A stretch of 33,710 nucleotides of DNA from Cellvibrionales bacterium (GCA_002746135.1 NVWE01000006.1:43498-77207), one strand, 5' to 3'; shown: positions 15,626 through 23,890, counted from the stretch's first letter. Notes: a model not told the origin generated them from the sequence alone. Translations and numbers: made by a program.

Positions 15626-16378
15626 GCCACCATCCACAGACATGGAATGACCGGTAACAAAAGAAGCCTGATCTGAACACAGCCAAACGGCTGCCTCGGC
15701 AATTTCAGAAGGTTTGCCCAAGCGACCAACGGGTTCCATTTTGCGCATCATTTCATAACCTTTTTCTGAACCCTTGACGATTCGATTAAGCATCGGGGTT
15801 TCAATAGCACCTGGGCACACTGCGTTGACGCGAATATCCTTTTTGGCAAATTCCAGCGCCGCCGACTTAGTCATACCGATAACACCGTGTTTGGCAGCCA
15901 CATAGGCATTACCCCTTGGTACACCCACTAGCCCGGCCAAAGAAGAGGTGTTAACAATCGCCCCCGATGAACCCTGGCGCAGAAATTGTTCAATTTCATA
16001 TTTCATACACCACCAGACTCCCTTCAGATTGACCGCTATATTCAAATCAAAATTTTCTTCGGTGCAGGTAATGGTTGTTGCCTGAGTATCGCCCTCTATG
16101 CCAGCATTATTAAAGGCCGCATCAAGCCGACCATAAACATCAACTGCGCCGTTGATTAAAGCTTCAACCTCAGGGCCTTTCGAAACATCGCATTTGATAA
16201 AGGCCGCCTCACCCCCAGCAGTCTTGACCAGCGCAACCGTTTCATCGCCACCGCTCACATTGATATCCGACACCACTACTTTTGCGCCTTCTCGAGAAAA
16301 TATTAACGCGGCTTCACGACCAATACCCGAGCCTGAACCCGTAATAACAACGACTTTGTCCTGCATTTTTCCGCTCAT
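15611..16378 (-). CDS. Classical SDR oxidoreductase (duplicate of the adjacent SDR)
   Basis: A 255-residue SDR starting at the ATG at 16378. I preferred it over an upstream in-frame start at 16450 because GGAG lies six bases before it and because the result, MSGKMQDKVVVITGSGSGIG, is a normal SDR N-terminus; the longer form would add 24 unusual residues. TGSGSGIG is at 13-20, Asp38 at the end of beta-2, and Ser146, Tyr159 and Lys163 form the active site. It is first in a two-gene leftward unit with the SDR at 14781 and is divergent from the enoyl-CoA hydratase gene, so the two directions may share control. Likely NAD-dependent alcohol dehydrogenase activity in the cytoplasm; substrate unknown. 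Confidence 0.87.
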   Translation of the reverse strand: MSGKMQDKVVVITGSGSGIGREAALIFSREGAKVVVSDINVSGGDETVALVKTAGGEAAFIKCDVSKGPEVEALINGAVDVYGRLDAAFNNAGIEGDTQATTITCTEENFDLNIAVNLKGVWWCMKYEIEQFLRQGSSGAIVNTSSLAGLVGVPRGNAYVAAKHGVIGMTKSAALEFAKKDIRVNAVCPGAIETPMLNRIVKGSEKGYEMMRKMEPVGRLGKPSEIAEAAVWLCSDQASFVTGHSMSVDGGSFAQ

Positions 16379-16570
16379 AAACAACTCCATTAGTTTTTCA
16401 ATAATTACATTATGTAGCCGCACGCTAATTGTCACCTCGAGATGTGTCAATCGACGTCTTTTTTATATTCCCGACCCTTCAGTCAACATTTTGCCATTGC
16501 CTAGGTCCATGGCTCGCGGTATCTTTCCAATCCTGCTGGCGAGAAGCTAGCCATCACTCATAACAACAAT
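16379..16570. promoter_or_regulatory. Divergent promoter region between SDR and enoyl-CoA hydratase
   Basis: About 190 bp separate two divergent genes and must hold at least two promoters. On the minus strand GTGACA and CATAAT occur with a 15-base spacer (between about 16434 and 16408), a usable but suboptimal pair. TTGACA also occurs on that strand at 16450-16445. On the plus strand I saw no convincing pair. Confidence 0.35.
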
Positions 16571-16581
16571 GGAGAAAAACT

Positions 16582-17379
16582 GTGAGTATTTCTGAATTAG
16601 ATGACGACCTGCTATACGAGAAAAAGGGCAAGTTAGCCTACATGACCTTCAATCGCCCGACGGAAATGAACTCCATCACTCCCAAGATGCTGGCGGAGAT
16701 CGACTTGATCGCCGACGATTTTAATAATGACAATGACCTGCAAGTGCTCATTGTCACCGGTGCGGGTGAGCAGTCTTTCTGTGCGGGTGCCGACTTGAAA
16801 AAGACCATCACCCAGCTGACCGAAAAAGCCGATAAAGGCGAGCGCTTCATGAAAGACCCGAGCAAGCGCTTCTTCCACGGTGTATTCAAACCCATCATCG
16901 CCGCCGTGAATGGCTTTTGCCTGGCGGGTGGTACCGAAATTTTGCAGGGCATGGATATTCGGGTCGCCGCAGAACACGCGCGTTTCGGCCTGCCGGAAGT
17001 ACACTGGGGCATTATTCCCGGCGGTGGTTCCCACGTGCGTTTGCCTCGGCAAATCCCCTATTGCCATGCGATGGATATTCTTCTCACCGGCCGCCAGATT
17101 ACCGCCGAAGAAGCCCTGAATTTCGGTTTAATTAACAAAGTCGTACCGGCTGATCAGGTGATGGCAGAGTGTGAAAAATACGCAGAGATGATTTGTGCCA
17201 ATGGCCCATTGGCCGTGCAAGCTGCGAAAGAAGCCGCCATCAGCACCTATAACATGGGTTGGAGCGAAGCATTTTCAACAGAGGCTGTTATTGCCGAGCG
17301 CATTTTCAAAACTGAAGACGCCGTCGAGGGACCCAAAGCCTTTGCCGAGAAACGCCACCCGGTGTATCACGGTAAATAA
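16582..17379 (+). CDS. Enoyl-CoA hydratase/isomerase family protein
   Basis: A 265-residue crotonase. It starts at GTG, with GGAG seven bases before. The first oxyanion-hole segment is CAGADLK (residues 67-73, Ala-Gly-Ala-Asp-Leu). The second is GFCLAGGTEI (111-120), carrying Glu119, and PEVHWGIIPGGGSHVRLPR carries Glu139. Both glutamates match the hydratase pair of the family, so hydration of a 2-enoyl-CoA, or hydrolysis of a cyclic CoA ester, is possible. It acts on a CoA thioester in the cytoplasm. It is divergent from the SDR pair, and a hairpin after the stop closes it as a single-gene transcript. It fits a beta-oxidation-like phase of the surrounding pathway. True substrate unknown. Confidence 0.9.
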   Translation: MSISELDDDLLYEKKGKLAYMTFNRPTEMNSITPKMLAEIDLIADDFNNDNDLQVLIVTGAGEQSFCAGADLKKTITQLTEKADKGERFMKDPSKRFFHGVFKPIIAAVNGFCLAGGTEILQGMDIRVAAEHARFGLPEVHWGIIPGGGSHVRLPRQIPYCHAMDILLTGRQITAEEALNFGLINKVVPADQVMAECEKYAEMICANGPLAVQAAKEAAISTYNMGWSEAFSTEAVIAERIFKTEDAVEGPKAFAEKRHPVYHGK

Positions 17380-17422
17380 TCAATAACACAGTCGGAATAA
17401 CCCTATCATTTCCGTTTAAAAC

Positions 17423-17448
17423 TACCGCCTGCAATAGAGCAGGCGGTA
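17423..17448 (+). terminator. Hairpin terminator after enoyl-CoA hydratase
   Basis: TACCGCCTGC (17423-17432) and GCAGGCGGTA (17439-17448) pair exactly around a six-base loop, 44 bp after the hydratase stop. The following T-tract is short (TTCCTC), so efficiency is uncertain. Confidence 0.65.
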
Positions 17449-17478
17449 TTCCTCAACACTCCGCTACCGAGAAACGCC

Positions 17479-17949
17479 ATGAAAACCACACCCAAACTTA
17501 TTATAAAACATCTCTTTCCATTGCTACTTCTTATGGTTTTCAACAACGCCCATGCCACTGCGACCTACAAAGTTCATCTCACGAAAAACTTCAATGGCGC
17601 CAACATCCTTGCCGAACCTAATAAGGTTAACGCGCCGGGCTCACTGACCATTCTTAAACTGAGAAATTTTGATAAACGAACAGTTAAGTGCAAGGCAATC
17701 TTTGACCCCCGCATCGAACAAGAAAAATCATTTACAAGACAGCTAGAGCCCAATACGAAAATTTCTATTCGCTATACAACGGCAAGAACGCCCAATCAAT
17801 TAAACATCAAACTGGTTTGTAAGCCCATCGGAGATCTGCCACCAGCTGACGCCGAAGTACCTGCAGCAGACACCACAGTGCATGCATCAGAAATAGAAGC
17901 ACCGAAGAAAACCCCTAACAAGGACATTTTCACGGTCTCAAAGCCATAG
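17479..17949 (+). CDS. Small exported protein of unknown function
   Basis: A 156-residue protein with a clear signal peptide: MKTTPKLIIK, a hydrophobic run (LFPLLLLMVF) and cleavage after AHA at about residue 26. The mature part looks all-beta, with two cysteines (VKCKAIF and LVCKPIG) that could form a disulfide. A Pro/Ala/Glu/Lys-rich tail without structure fills the last 40 residues. The core loosely recalls small exported Pseudomonas proteins that databases mislabel as 3-phosphoglycerate kinase (a similar N-G-x-x-I/V, C-x-A-x-F and I-K-L-x-C pattern); this is from memory. The ribosome site is weak. It is convergent with the SulP gene, whose stop is 20 bp away. Likely periplasmic; role not known. 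Confidence 0.7.
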   Translation: MKTTPKLIIKHLFPLLLLMVFNNAHATATYKVHLTKNFNGANILAEPNKVNAPGSLTILKLRNFDKRTVKCKAIFDPRIEQEKSFTRQLEPNTKISIRYTTARTPNQLNIKLVCKPIGDLPPADAEVPAADTTVHASEIEAPKKTPNKDIFTVSKP

Positions 17950-17968
17950 GGCTTATCTTGCTTAAGAT

Positions 17969-19717
17969 TCAACTAGAAGGACAAATCAGTTGTTCGACTG
18001 CTTTGTCTGTCGATAAATACACCCGCTCTTCGCCGAGCCGATCATAGAGCTGGGTGCCGCACAGCCTGTCCAGCACAGGCCCTTTGACCTCGGCCAGATG
18101 CAAACGCACCCCAGATGACGACAATTCCTGCTCTATCGTTTCCAGCATTTCAAGGCCGCTGGTATCGACATAAGCCACCCCAGAAAATATCAGCACCACA
18201 TCGGTAATGTCACTATCGAGCACCAGGTTGTGCAGCTCTGTTTCAACGCGAGGTGTATTGGCAAAATAGATATTTTCATCAATTCTAACCAATAGCAGGT
18301 GCGGCCATGTTTCCACCTTGTGACGATGAATATTACGATAGTGCTCAGTACCCCCAATGCGTCCAACAACGGCGATATGGGGCCTGCTAGTGCGGTACAA
18401 AAACAACACTAGAGCAAGGCCGACCCCGAGCATTAGTCCGTGTTCAATGCCAAAGGCCAGTACCCCCACCAATGTCGCCCCCTGAGCGATACCGTCGCCT
18501 TTGTCATAGGACCAAGTGTGCTTTAAACCTTTAATATCAATCAACTGCCACACGGCAACCACAATGATTGCCGAAAGCACCGCTTTGGGCAAATTTTCTA
18601 ATAATCCGGTAAACAGGAAAGCTGCTAGTCCCACTAGTGAGGCTGTCACAATCGCCGCCAACTGGGTGCGGGCACCGGCATCAAAGTTGACCATTGAGCG
18701 GGAAAAACCGCCAGCGACAGGCATTGTTCCTGCACAGGCTGCTGCTACATTCGCGAGGCCGAGGGCTCTAAATTCCTGATCGGGATCTATTTTCTGACGA
18801 CGTCGAAAGGCCAATACTTTCGCCACGGAAATACTCTCAACATAGGCAATCACCGCAATCATTCCCGCTGCCGGGAGCAGCTCTGTCCAGCCTTCTGCTT
18901 TCAAAAAATCGACGCTTGGCATTGGCAGCCCCTGTGGCACCAGGCCAACCACTGCAATATCAAAGCGCACCTGGGCATCTATCAACCAGGACAGTAATAT
19001 GGCAAAAATAACCACAAAGAGAGGTGCTGTGCGACCGAGTATTAACGCACTTTGCTGCTTCATACCCAGCGTTGTCAGCAACACAACCAAAGGCTGGCGA
19101 GCAAGAATTAACAGCACGACGGCGGCACTACCAAATAAGCCTGCTGCTAAATTGTAAGTATGAATATTGTCGATCAAGGTTTGTAACAGTACCGCAAAGC
19201 TAACACCACGGGGCACACTAATACCCGTTAGCGCCGCCAGTTGCGTACCGACGATAAATATAGCGGCACCCGTGGTAAAGCCCGTCAACACCGGGTGGCT
19301 AATAAAGTGGGTTAACCAGCCTAATCGCAAGAAGCCCATGCACAGCATAATAAAGCCGGTCAACGCGGAGAGAATTAAAGCGCCGGTTAAATATTTATCA
19401 GGATCACCCCCCGCATAGGGCGCTAGCGCAGCGGCAACCATTACTGCAGCAACCGCCACCGGGCCCACGGCCAGCGCTCTACTCGTACCTGTAAACGCAT
19501 AAATGATCGGCGGTAACACGCTGGCGTAAAGGCCGACTTCGGGGGGTAAACCGGCCAATAAGCTATAGGCCAACGCTTGAGGAATGAGGAGAATTGCTGT
19601 TATCGTGCCAGCGAGAAGATCCTGGCTAAACTCCACTTTGTCACTTTTCCGAAGATCACCGAGCAAGGGGAAAAAGCGCGCGTAGACCGCCTTTTTAGAA
19701 GAAAGCTTTTGGTTCAT
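17969..19717 (-). CDS. SulP/SLC26 family anion transporter with STAS domain
   Basis: A 582-residue inner-membrane protein. I chose ATG at 19717 because AGAGG lies eight bases upstream; a GTG at 19735 would add six residues. About ten to twelve membrane spans occupy residues 20-430. FSQDLLAGTITAILLIPQAL and AYSLLAGLPPEVGLYASVLP are the family's first-helix motifs. ALAVGPVAVAAVMVAAAL and a SRSMVNFDAGARTQLAAI stretch are also typical. The C-terminal STAS domain (about 440-560) includes GVAYVDTSGLEMLETIEQEL. Such proteins transport sulfate, bicarbonate or dicarboxylates, often coupled to Na+ or H+. No carbonic anhydrase or sulfate-assimilation gene is adjacent, so the anion cannot be assigned. 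Confidence 0.9.
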   Translation of the reverse strand: MNQKLSSKKAVYARFFPLLGDLRKSDKVEFSQDLLAGTITAILLIPQALAYSLLAGLPPEVGLYASVLPPIIYAFTGTSRALAVGPVAVAAVMVAAALAPYAGGDPDKYLTGALILSALTGFIMLCMGFLRLGWLTHFISHPVLTGFTTGAAIFIVGTQLAALTGISVPRGVSFAVLLQTLIDNIHTYNLAAGLFGSAAVVLLILARQPLVVLLTTLGMKQQSALILGRTAPLFVVIFAILLSWLIDAQVRFDIAVVGLVPQGLPMPSVDFLKAEGWTELLPAAGMIAVIAYVESISVAKVLAFRRRQKIDPDQEFRALGLANVAAACAGTMPVAGGFSRSMVNFDAGARTQLAAIVTASLVGLAAFLFTGLLENLPKAVLSAIIVVAVWQLIDIKGLKHTWSYDKGDGIAQGATLVGVLAFGIEHGLMLGVGLALVLFLYRTSRPHIAVVGRIGGTEHYRNIHRHKVETWPHLLLVRIDENIYFANTPRVETELHNLVLDSDITDVVLIFSGVAYVDTSGLEMLETIEQELSSSGVRLHLAEVKGPVLDRLCGTQLYDRLGEERVYLSTDKAVEQLICPSS

Positions 19718-19845
19718 CCCAGAAACCTCTATCACTTATATTAGGACTTTATTATATATTTCTTTTTAGCCTATGGATATTCTTCTTTGCTATAAGCCAG
19801 GCCGCCACCTTATCTTTAGACAAGCAAGACTCACTCCAGAAAGAT
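19718..19845. promoter_or_regulatory. Divergent promoter region with a TATAAT on the sulP side
   Basis: AT-rich 128-bp gap between divergent genes. On the minus strand a perfect TATAAT lies at 19756-19751, about 34 bp before the sulP ATG, without a recognisable -35 at 17 bp. On the plus side no clear pair was found. Confidence 0.4.
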
Positions 19846-20688
19846 ATGATGTCTTTTTCAAAGATTATAAAAACAAGTACCCATAAAATGGCTAACCTTA
19901 CTCAAATTGTTGCTGACCTCCGCGCAGAAGGCGACGAACTCTACCAGTTTCTATTAACACTTGAAGAGGCTGACTGGTCTCGCACCACTGCTTTCAAATC
20001 CTGGACGGTGAACGATGTTGTCGCCCACCTCTACTTCGGCGACTATCTGGGGGTTACCTCCCATAAAGATGGGCAGGCCTTTAAAGACTTTATGGCCGAA
20101 GTACAGGGCTCGGGACTGACACTAGCGGCATTTACCCGTCAATGGCTCGACAACCTGAGCGGTACTGAGATGCTAGAGCGATGGCGAGGACTGTTTGTTG
20201 AAATGTGTGATTTGTTTGCCGCCAGCGATCCCAAATTACGACTCACCTGGGCAGGCCCCGACATGGGCATACAGATGTTTACTACGGCCCGCTTAATGGA
20301 AACCTGGGCTCATAGCTGGGCGATTTACGATCTGCTTGGCAAGCAGCGCTTGCAAAATGACAGCATCAAGCACATTGCCACCATCGGCGTAAAAACCTAC
20401 CAATGGACTTTCGTTAATCGCCAGTTAACCCCACCTGGACCACCGCCACACATCAGCTTACGGGCACCCTCAGGGGAGCTTTGGGTATGGAACACAGAGC
20501 AGAAAGATAACAGGATTAGCGGTAGCGCCGTGGAGTTTTGTCAGGTCGTAACACAAGTGCGCAACATCGCCGACACCCAGCTCGAATTGACCGGGGAGCC
20601 GGCAAAACAATGGATGGCTATCGCGCAGTGTTTTGCAGGGCCAGCGGAGGAACCGCCGTTAAAAGGGCTCAGAACGCCCCAAGAATAA
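19846..20688 (+). CDS. TIGR03084/DinB-like (mycothiol-maleylpyruvate-isomerase fold) protein
   Basis: A 280-residue protein. The N-terminal four-helix DinB/MDMPI-like domain is seen in L-R-A-E-G-D-E-L, the signature W-T-V-N-D-V-V-A-H-L around residues 60-70, and RLMETWAHSWAIYDLLG in the middle. The histidines of A-H-L and W-A-H-S are the probable metal ligands. A C-terminal SCP2-like alpha/beta part follows (ISLRAPSGELWVW and later E-F-C-Q-V-V-T). I recognise this as the TIGR03084 family, common near CoA-ester and terpenoid or steroid catabolism genes in actinobacteria and marine proteobacteria. Start choice is uncertain: ATG 19846 has AGAAAGA nearby, while ATG 19888 better matches the family N-terminus but lacks a ribosome site. 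The reaction is unknown. Confidence 0.75.
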   Translation: MMSFSKIIKTSTHKMANLTQIVADLRAEGDELYQFLLTLEEADWSRTTAFKSWTVNDVVAHLYFGDYLGVTSHKDGQAFKDFMAEVQGSGLTLAAFTRQWLDNLSGTEMLERWRGLFVEMCDLFAASDPKLRLTWAGPDMGIQMFTTARLMETWAHSWAIYDLLGKQRLQNDSIKHIATIGVKTYQWTFVNRQLTPPGPPPHISLRAPSGELWVWNTEQKDNRISGSAVEFCQVVTQVRNIADTQLELTGEPAKQWMAIAQCFAGPAEEPPLKGLRTPQE

Positions 20689-20735
20689 AGGCAAGTTCAA
20701 AAACGTGGCCACAGCGAAAGTGCAGCCAGCACCAA

Positions 20736-21062
20736 CTAGTTACCACCCCGGTAGGTGTTTGCAGTGCAACCCAGGCACCGCACGAAAGTTGCCTTCGCAG
20801 GCCCTATGACCAAAGCATCAGCTGACTCTCCCACATTGCCGCCTAAAGCGGAAAAAGGCAGGGCAACCAACCAGATAATAGAACCGACAATAGTAGTCGC
20901 CAACAATACCGGCCGACCAATCAACAGATCTGCTGTCATATCAATACCGCTGGGACCATGAGCATCCGCCTCATAACCCCAGGCCGGCTGACACATCAAC
21001 AAGGCCGCCGATATGGCAAGTGCACGCAATGTCTTCATGTTTTTAATCATTTCAAGTATCAC
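20736..21062 (-). CDS. Small exported/membrane protein, conserved in gammaproteobacteria
   Basis: A 108-residue protein if read from GTG 21062, chosen because GGAGGAG lies exactly six bases upstream; an ATG at 21038 is the alternative. A signal peptide (MKTLRALAISAALLMCQPAW then G) precedes a short mature region. One transmembrane hairpin follows: LLIGRPVLLATTIVGSIIWL then VALPFSALGGNVGESADALV. The R-P-V, L-P-F-S-A-L-G-G-N and P-A-x-x-T-F-V-R pattern is a conserved small-protein family I know from Pseudomonas and relatives, sometimes mislabelled as a multidrug transporter. The usual ending R-P-L-G is changed to R-C-L-G-C here, adding two cysteines near the C-terminus. Function unknown. It is convergent with the TIGR03084 gene. 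Confidence 0.7.
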   Translation of the reverse strand: MILEMIKNMKTLRALAISAALLMCQPAWGYEADAHGPSGIDMTADLLIGRPVLLATTIVGSIIWLVALPFSALGGNVGESADALVIGPAKATFVRCLGCTANTYRGGN

Positions 21063-21323
21063 AATCAACTCCTCCAGGGGCTTTACACGCTTTAATAAAA
21101 CCGCATGCATTTTTGTCCATTCATTCTGCCTTACCCAGACACAATCAAGTTATTAGTCGAGGCTCATACAGATCGAAACCAGTATAGGTATCAAAATCGT
21201 TGAAAACAATCATCCGATCTGCCAGCTTGTGATCAAGGTCAACTTAACAAAATCCTGGCACGGTTAAGCAGTAAATCTTATATCCAGTTTGACGCGCACG
21301 TCAAGAAGAGACACCCTTGTACA

Positions 21324-21914
21324 ATGATAACACTTGATGAAATTCGCGACGCCCTCGACACTCGCCAGCATAAGCCCGCCAGGTTCAAAGCCTCATCACG
21401 ACAGGCCTCTGTAGCCATGATCCTCTGTGGTGAAGAAAACAACCTGGAGGTTTGCTTTATTCGCCGCGCCGAACGAGCAGGTGACCCCTGGTCAGGACAG
21501 GTCGCCTTCCCCGGTGGCAAAGCTGACCACGATGACGAAGATGCCCATTCGGTAGCGGAGCGTGAAACCCATGAAGAGGTGGGCCTCAAGCTCAATGCCA
21601 GCCATCGCGTTGGCCCTCTGCCCACACGACAGGTCGCCACTCGCAATCTGGTACTTTCCCCCTTCATCTATCACGTTGGTGCCGATGAAAAGGCCACTGC
21701 CTTTGTTCGCGAACCGGACGAAGTTGCCCATGTATTCTGGGTGCCCATGCGCCACCTGTTTACACCGAGTTCTGCGACAGAGCTAGAATACCCAACGATG
21801 GGTTCAGGGATGACTTACCCCGGCATTCGTTATAAAGAGGATGTCATCTGGGGCTTAACCCTTAGCGTGCTAGAAAGTTTTGCGCAAATAATGCGTCGCG
21901 AACTGGCCGCTTAA
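21324..21914 (+). CDS. Nudix hydrolase, CoA pyrophosphatase (NudL-like)
   Basis: A 196-residue cytoplasmic hydrolase. SGQVAFPGGKADHDDED leads into the Nudix box, with R-E-T-H-E-E-V-G-L supplying the metal-binding glutamates. The preceding F-I-R-R-A-E and later LPTRQVATRNLVLSPFIYHV match the NudL/CoAse branch, which splits CoA or acyl-CoA into phosphopantetheine and 3',5'-ADP. The Q-V-A-F-P-G-G stretch and length support this branch. A perfect palindromic terminator follows the stop. It stands as a single gene, and the region upstream (21111-21323) holds nothing else I can identify. A housekeeping role in CoA turnover is likely, though it suits a genome with heavy CoA-ester catabolism. Confidence 0.85.
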   Translation: MITLDEIRDALDTRQHKPARFKASSRQASVAMILCGEENNLEVCFIRRAERAGDPWSGQVAFPGGKADHDDEDAHSVAERETHEEVGLKLNASHRVGPLPTRQVATRNLVLSPFIYHVGADEKATAFVREPDEVAHVFWVPMRHLFTPSSATELEYPTMGSGMTYPGIRYKEDVIWGLTLSVLESFAQIMRRELAA

Positions 21915-21945
21915 GAGCGTAACAACACACTAATAAGAACTATAT

Positions 21946-21971
21946 AAAAAGGCCGCAATTGCGGCCTTTTT
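21946..21971. terminator. Perfect 26-bp palindromic bidirectional terminator
   Basis: AAAAAGGCCGCAA / TTGCGGCCTTTTT is fully self-complementary, with A- and T-runs on both flanks. It sits between the convergent Nudix gene (plus) and monooxygenase gene (minus), 31 bp after the former and 44 bp after the latter, and serves both. Confidence 0.9.
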
Positions 21972-22015
21972 ATGCGTTGCCCATAATTGATACGGGCCTA
22001 TATTAAAAATCCGAT

Positions 22016-23665
22016 CTAGGCAGTTTTCAGCGTAAAGCCTTCATAGCCCTTGGAGACAACCTCTTCGCACTCTTCACGGTAGGTTTTAGTGCCCGCTAAA
22101 TAAGGCATAAAGCCCCTTGGCTTACCTTCAACATTGGTACCCAGGTACCATGAGTTACAGGTTGGCGCCGTCATCATCGAACCCTCGGCCGCCTTGTTGA
22201 CGTGCTCAACCCAAGCGTCCTGAGCTTCCAGCTCTGGTTCGATGGTTTTGACATTGTTTTCTATCAAGTGGGCAATGCAGTTGTCAATCCACTCCACATG
22301 CTGCTCAATGGAGTGCAGTACATTACTCACTACCGAGGGGCTACCGGGGCCGGTAACCGTAAAGAAGTTGGGGAAGCCCACACTCTGTAAACCCATGTAC
22401 ATGCGCGGCCCATCTTTCCAGGTATCGGATAAAAGCACATCATCGCGACCGCGAATATTTAAGCGTTTGATGGTGCCCGTCATGGCATCGAAACCGGTGG
22501 CATAAACCAGCACATCAAACTCGTACTCACCATTGGTGGTGCGCAAACCAGTAGCCGTCACCTCTTCCACTGCGTTATCACGTAGATCGACGATAGAGAC
22601 ATTGTCCTGCTTAAACGCTGAATAGTATTCGGTATCAATTACCGGACGCTTACAGTGCAGAGGGTAGTTTTTCGGTGACAGGGCATCTGCTTTTTGCTCA
22701 TCGCCGAGGTACTCTGCCAAAAACTCACGATACAGCGTACAAGCAATTTCATTGGCTTCGGCATTGTAGTAAGTGTCAACATACAGAGTCAGTACATTGA
22801 TACCAAAGTCTTTGATTTCCTGCTTGCGCTGCTCAGGGGTGATATCCATCAGCTTTTTGCTGGGCCGAGGTGTTGGCGCCGCGTTGGGATCTTTGTCTTT
22901 CTTCGGGCCACGGTAGTTACAAATGCCCATTTCATTATTGCGTTGCTGCTCGCGAATGTCCGCGTAGTCGACCTTGGCCTGGGCCAGGAAGTCGGGGTTC
23001 ATAGGCGCGTTCTTGGCCGGAAAGGTATAGACCGGACTGCGCTGGAAGGCGATGAGTTCTTTAGCCTGCTTGGCGATCTGAGGAATAGCCTGCACGCCGG
23101 AAGAACCACAGCCAATAATCGCAACGCGCTTACCGGTCAAATCAACACCGTCACGCGGCCACTGAGCCGTGTGGTAGATATCGCCTTTAAATGTATCGGC
23201 ATTTTTAAAGCCCGGGTAGTTGGGCTCATTCAAGCAACCGGTCGCCATAATGCAGTATTTGGCTTTATAAACGTCGCCCTGATCAGTAGTTACTGTCCAG
23301 ATATTGGCGGCTTCGTCATAAATAGCATCTTTAACTTTCGTGTTAAATTTGATGTCTTTACGCAGGTCAAAACGATCAGCCGTATGGTTCAAATATTGCT
23401 CAATTTCAGGCTGACCTGCCATCACTTCCGACCAGTCCCACTCCTGCTGTAACTCATCAGAGAAGGAAAAGGAGTATTCAATAATGGGTAGATCCGCACG
23501 ACAACCTGGGTAGCGATTCCAGTACCAGGCGCCACCAACGCCGGAACCGGCTTCGATGGTCTGAATCTTCATGCCTCGGTCATTCAGGCGCTTGGTCATG
23601 TACAACCCCGCCATGCCTGCGCCGACAACAACGGCATCGAGCTCTATTACTTGTGAATCACTCAT
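22016..23665 (-). CDS. FAD-dependent Baeyer-Villiger monooxygenase
   Basis: A 549-residue flavoprotein. The FAD dinucleotide motif GAGMAG is at residues 15-20, with GGAWYWNRYPGCRAD (44-58) after it. The Baeyer-Villiger fingerprint FKGDIYHTAQWP is at 159-170 and matches F-x-G-x-x-x-H-x-x-x-W-P. The NADPH motif GCGSSG is at 185-190. C-terminal GPGSPSVVSNVLHSIEQHVE is typical of the cyclohexanone/steroid-type enzymes. It should convert a ketone to an ester or lactone with NADPH and O2 in the cytoplasm. It is transcribed as a single gene after a candidate TATAAT element at 23776-23771. It fits conversion of a cyclic ketone made by one of the SDRs into a lactone, but no lactonase is next to it. 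Family assignment is secure, substrate inferred. Confidence 0.92.
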   Translation of the reverse strand: MSDSQVIELDAVVVGAGMAGLYMTKRLNDRGMKIQTIEAGSGVGGAWYWNRYPGCRADLPIIEYSFSFSDELQQEWDWSEVMAGQPEIEQYLNHTADRFDLRKDIKFNTKVKDAIYDEAANIWTVTTDQGDVYKAKYCIMATGCLNEPNYPGFKNADTFKGDIYHTAQWPRDGVDLTGKRVAIIGCGSSGVQAIPQIAKQAKELIAFQRSPVYTFPAKNAPMNPDFLAQAKVDYADIREQQRNNEMGICNYRGPKKDKDPNAAPTPRPSKKLMDITPEQRKQEIKDFGINVLTLYVDTYYNAEANEIACTLYREFLAEYLGDEQKADALSPKNYPLHCKRPVIDTEYYSAFKQDNVSIVDLRDNAVEEVTATGLRTTNGEYEFDVLVYATGFDAMTGTIKRLNIRGRDDVLLSDTWKDGPRMYMGLQSVGFPNFFTVTGPGSPSVVSNVLHSIEQHVEWIDNCIAHLIENNVKTIEPELEAQDAWVEHVNKAAEGSMMTAPTCNSWYLGTNVEGKPRGFMPYLAGTKTYREECEEVVSKGYEGFTLKTA

Positions 23666-23770
23666 GGTTTTACCTCGTCATAGTATTGATGATTAAAGGG
23701 TAAGAAAAACAATAGGTTCAATATGCTGCCGATAACTACGCCAACATATTGACTAAAAATTTGGATAAAC

Positions 23771-23776
23771 ATTATA
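23771..23776 (-). promoter_or_regulatory. Candidate -10 element (TATAAT) for the monooxygenase
   Basis: A perfect TATAAT on the minus strand about 105 bp upstream of the monooxygenase start, after the terminator of the upstream peroxiredoxin gene. No matching -35 at 16-18 bp was seen, so an activator may be needed or the hit may be chance in an AT-rich gap. Confidence 0.35.
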
Positions 23777-23859
23777 GAAGAGTTAAAAAAGAATACCCAG
23801 CATAAGCGAAAGCAATGCTATGTCAGCTATTAACGGTATATACGCTCCGAGAAGAAAGT

Positions 23860-23890
23860 AAAAAGCCAGCATCTTGCGACACTGGCTTTT
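23860..23890 (-). terminator. Intrinsic terminator after peroxiredoxin
   Basis: AAAAGCCAG (23861-23869) and CTGGCTTTT (23882-23890) pair exactly around a 12-base loop, 21 bp after the peroxiredoxin stop. On the minus strand the stem is followed by TTTTACTTTC. Confidence 0.75.

Noticed and set aside
16379-16450. A longer N-terminus for the SDR at 15611-16378
   Set aside because: The extra 24 residues are untypical for SDRs and the upstream start lacks a ribosome site, whereas GGAG precedes the ATG at 16378 at the right distance.
21111-21323. A small gene between the exported protein and the Nudix gene
   Set aside because: All frames are short, with no ribosome site or conserved motif; I see only an ordinary upstream region.
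22694-23452. A 252-codon open frame on the plus strand
   Set aside because: Entirely antisense to the Baeyer-Villiger monooxygenase, whose cofactor motifs are all present on the minus strand; no recognisable domain in the antisense product.
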